Shown piece after piece: positions 5,364-5,426 of a stretch of DNA of 5,426 bases. Source of the stretch: Lachnospiraceae bacterium (GTDB taxonomy: Bacteria; Bacillota_A; Clostridia; Lachnospirales; Lachnospiraceae); contig JAFZKM010000345.1 of NCBI GenBank assembly GCA_017553665.1, positions 1-5,426 of the forward strand, read 5' to 3'. The translations under genes and the position numbers were made by a program. The notes below the pieces were generated by a model. That model was not told where the DNA came from. It did no database searches and worked only from the letters and a program-made list of their open reading frames with translations. Positions within the stretch are counted from its first letter, which is position 1. The number at the start of each line of letters is the position of its first letter.

Positions 5364-5426
5364 AAAAAAGACTTACCATACTGCTTGCCCTGCTCTTTGT
5401 ACTGATCTCATTCCCGGTTAGACCCG
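5360..5426 (+). CDS. N-terminus of an exported protein (runs off window)
   Basis: Only 22 residues are visible. They form a typical signal peptide start: 'MKKR', a hydrophobic core 'LTILLALLFVLISF', then 'PVRP'. No cleavage site or lipobox has been reached, so it could be a secreted protein, a lipoprotein or a membrane protein with an N-terminal anchor. AAGGAGGG (5345-5352) lies 7 bases before the ATG, inside the last codons of the radical SAM gene, and the two genes overlap as ATGA. Co-translation with a radical SAM/SPASM enzyme makes it a candidate partner or substrate, but this cannot be judged from the visible part. Confidence 0.75.
   Translation, partial: MKKRLTILLALLFVLISFPVRP

Overview
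The window looks like a chromosomal segment of an anaerobic, gut- or rumen-type Firmicute (Clostridia; Lachnospiraceae or Oscillospiraceae are my best guess). This rests on the gene types: a local LacI regulator beside a secreted glycosidase, a solitary ECF transporter S component, a short clostridial-type MocR regulator and a SPASM-type radical SAM enzyme. Strong AGGAGG-type ribosome binding sites and ATGA stop/start overlaps fit as well. The taxonomic call is inference; there is no rRNA or marker gene here.

Layout. (1) Positions 1-1995, plus strand: the C-terminal end of a LacI-family sugar-responsive regulator overlaps by 4 bases a lipoprotein of glycoside hydrolase family 30 (GH30, endo-beta-1,6-galactanase-like). 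This is a small glycan-utilisation unit ending at a strong hairpin terminator (2017-2054). (2) Positions 2073-3893: a divergent pair. On the minus strand is an ECF-type vitamin transporter S component of about 212 aa. On the plus strand is a MocR/PdxR-like regulator (GntR winged helix fused to an aminotransferase-like domain). Their 75-base intergenic region holds overlapping face-to-face promoters and an imperfect dyad that could control both. Together they suggest control of vitamin B6 or a related vitamer uptake. The regulator has Arg where the PLP-binding Lys is expected, and it lacks the usual C-terminal subdomain. (3) Positions 3894-5426, plus strand: a 111-base gap with a stem-loop and a candidate extended -10 promoter, then a radical SAM/SPASM enzyme. 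Its N-terminal region of about 150 aa contains a stretch patterned like PqqD (a possible RiPP recognition element). This gene is translationally coupled (ATGA) to a protein with an N-terminal signal peptide that runs off the window.

The most interesting parts are the MocR protein with its altered active site and shared operator, and the radical SAM enzyme coupled to an exported protein. The glycosidase unit is recognisable but has two small oddities: a DxDxDG loop before the catalytic domain, and a second well-placed start after the signal peptide.
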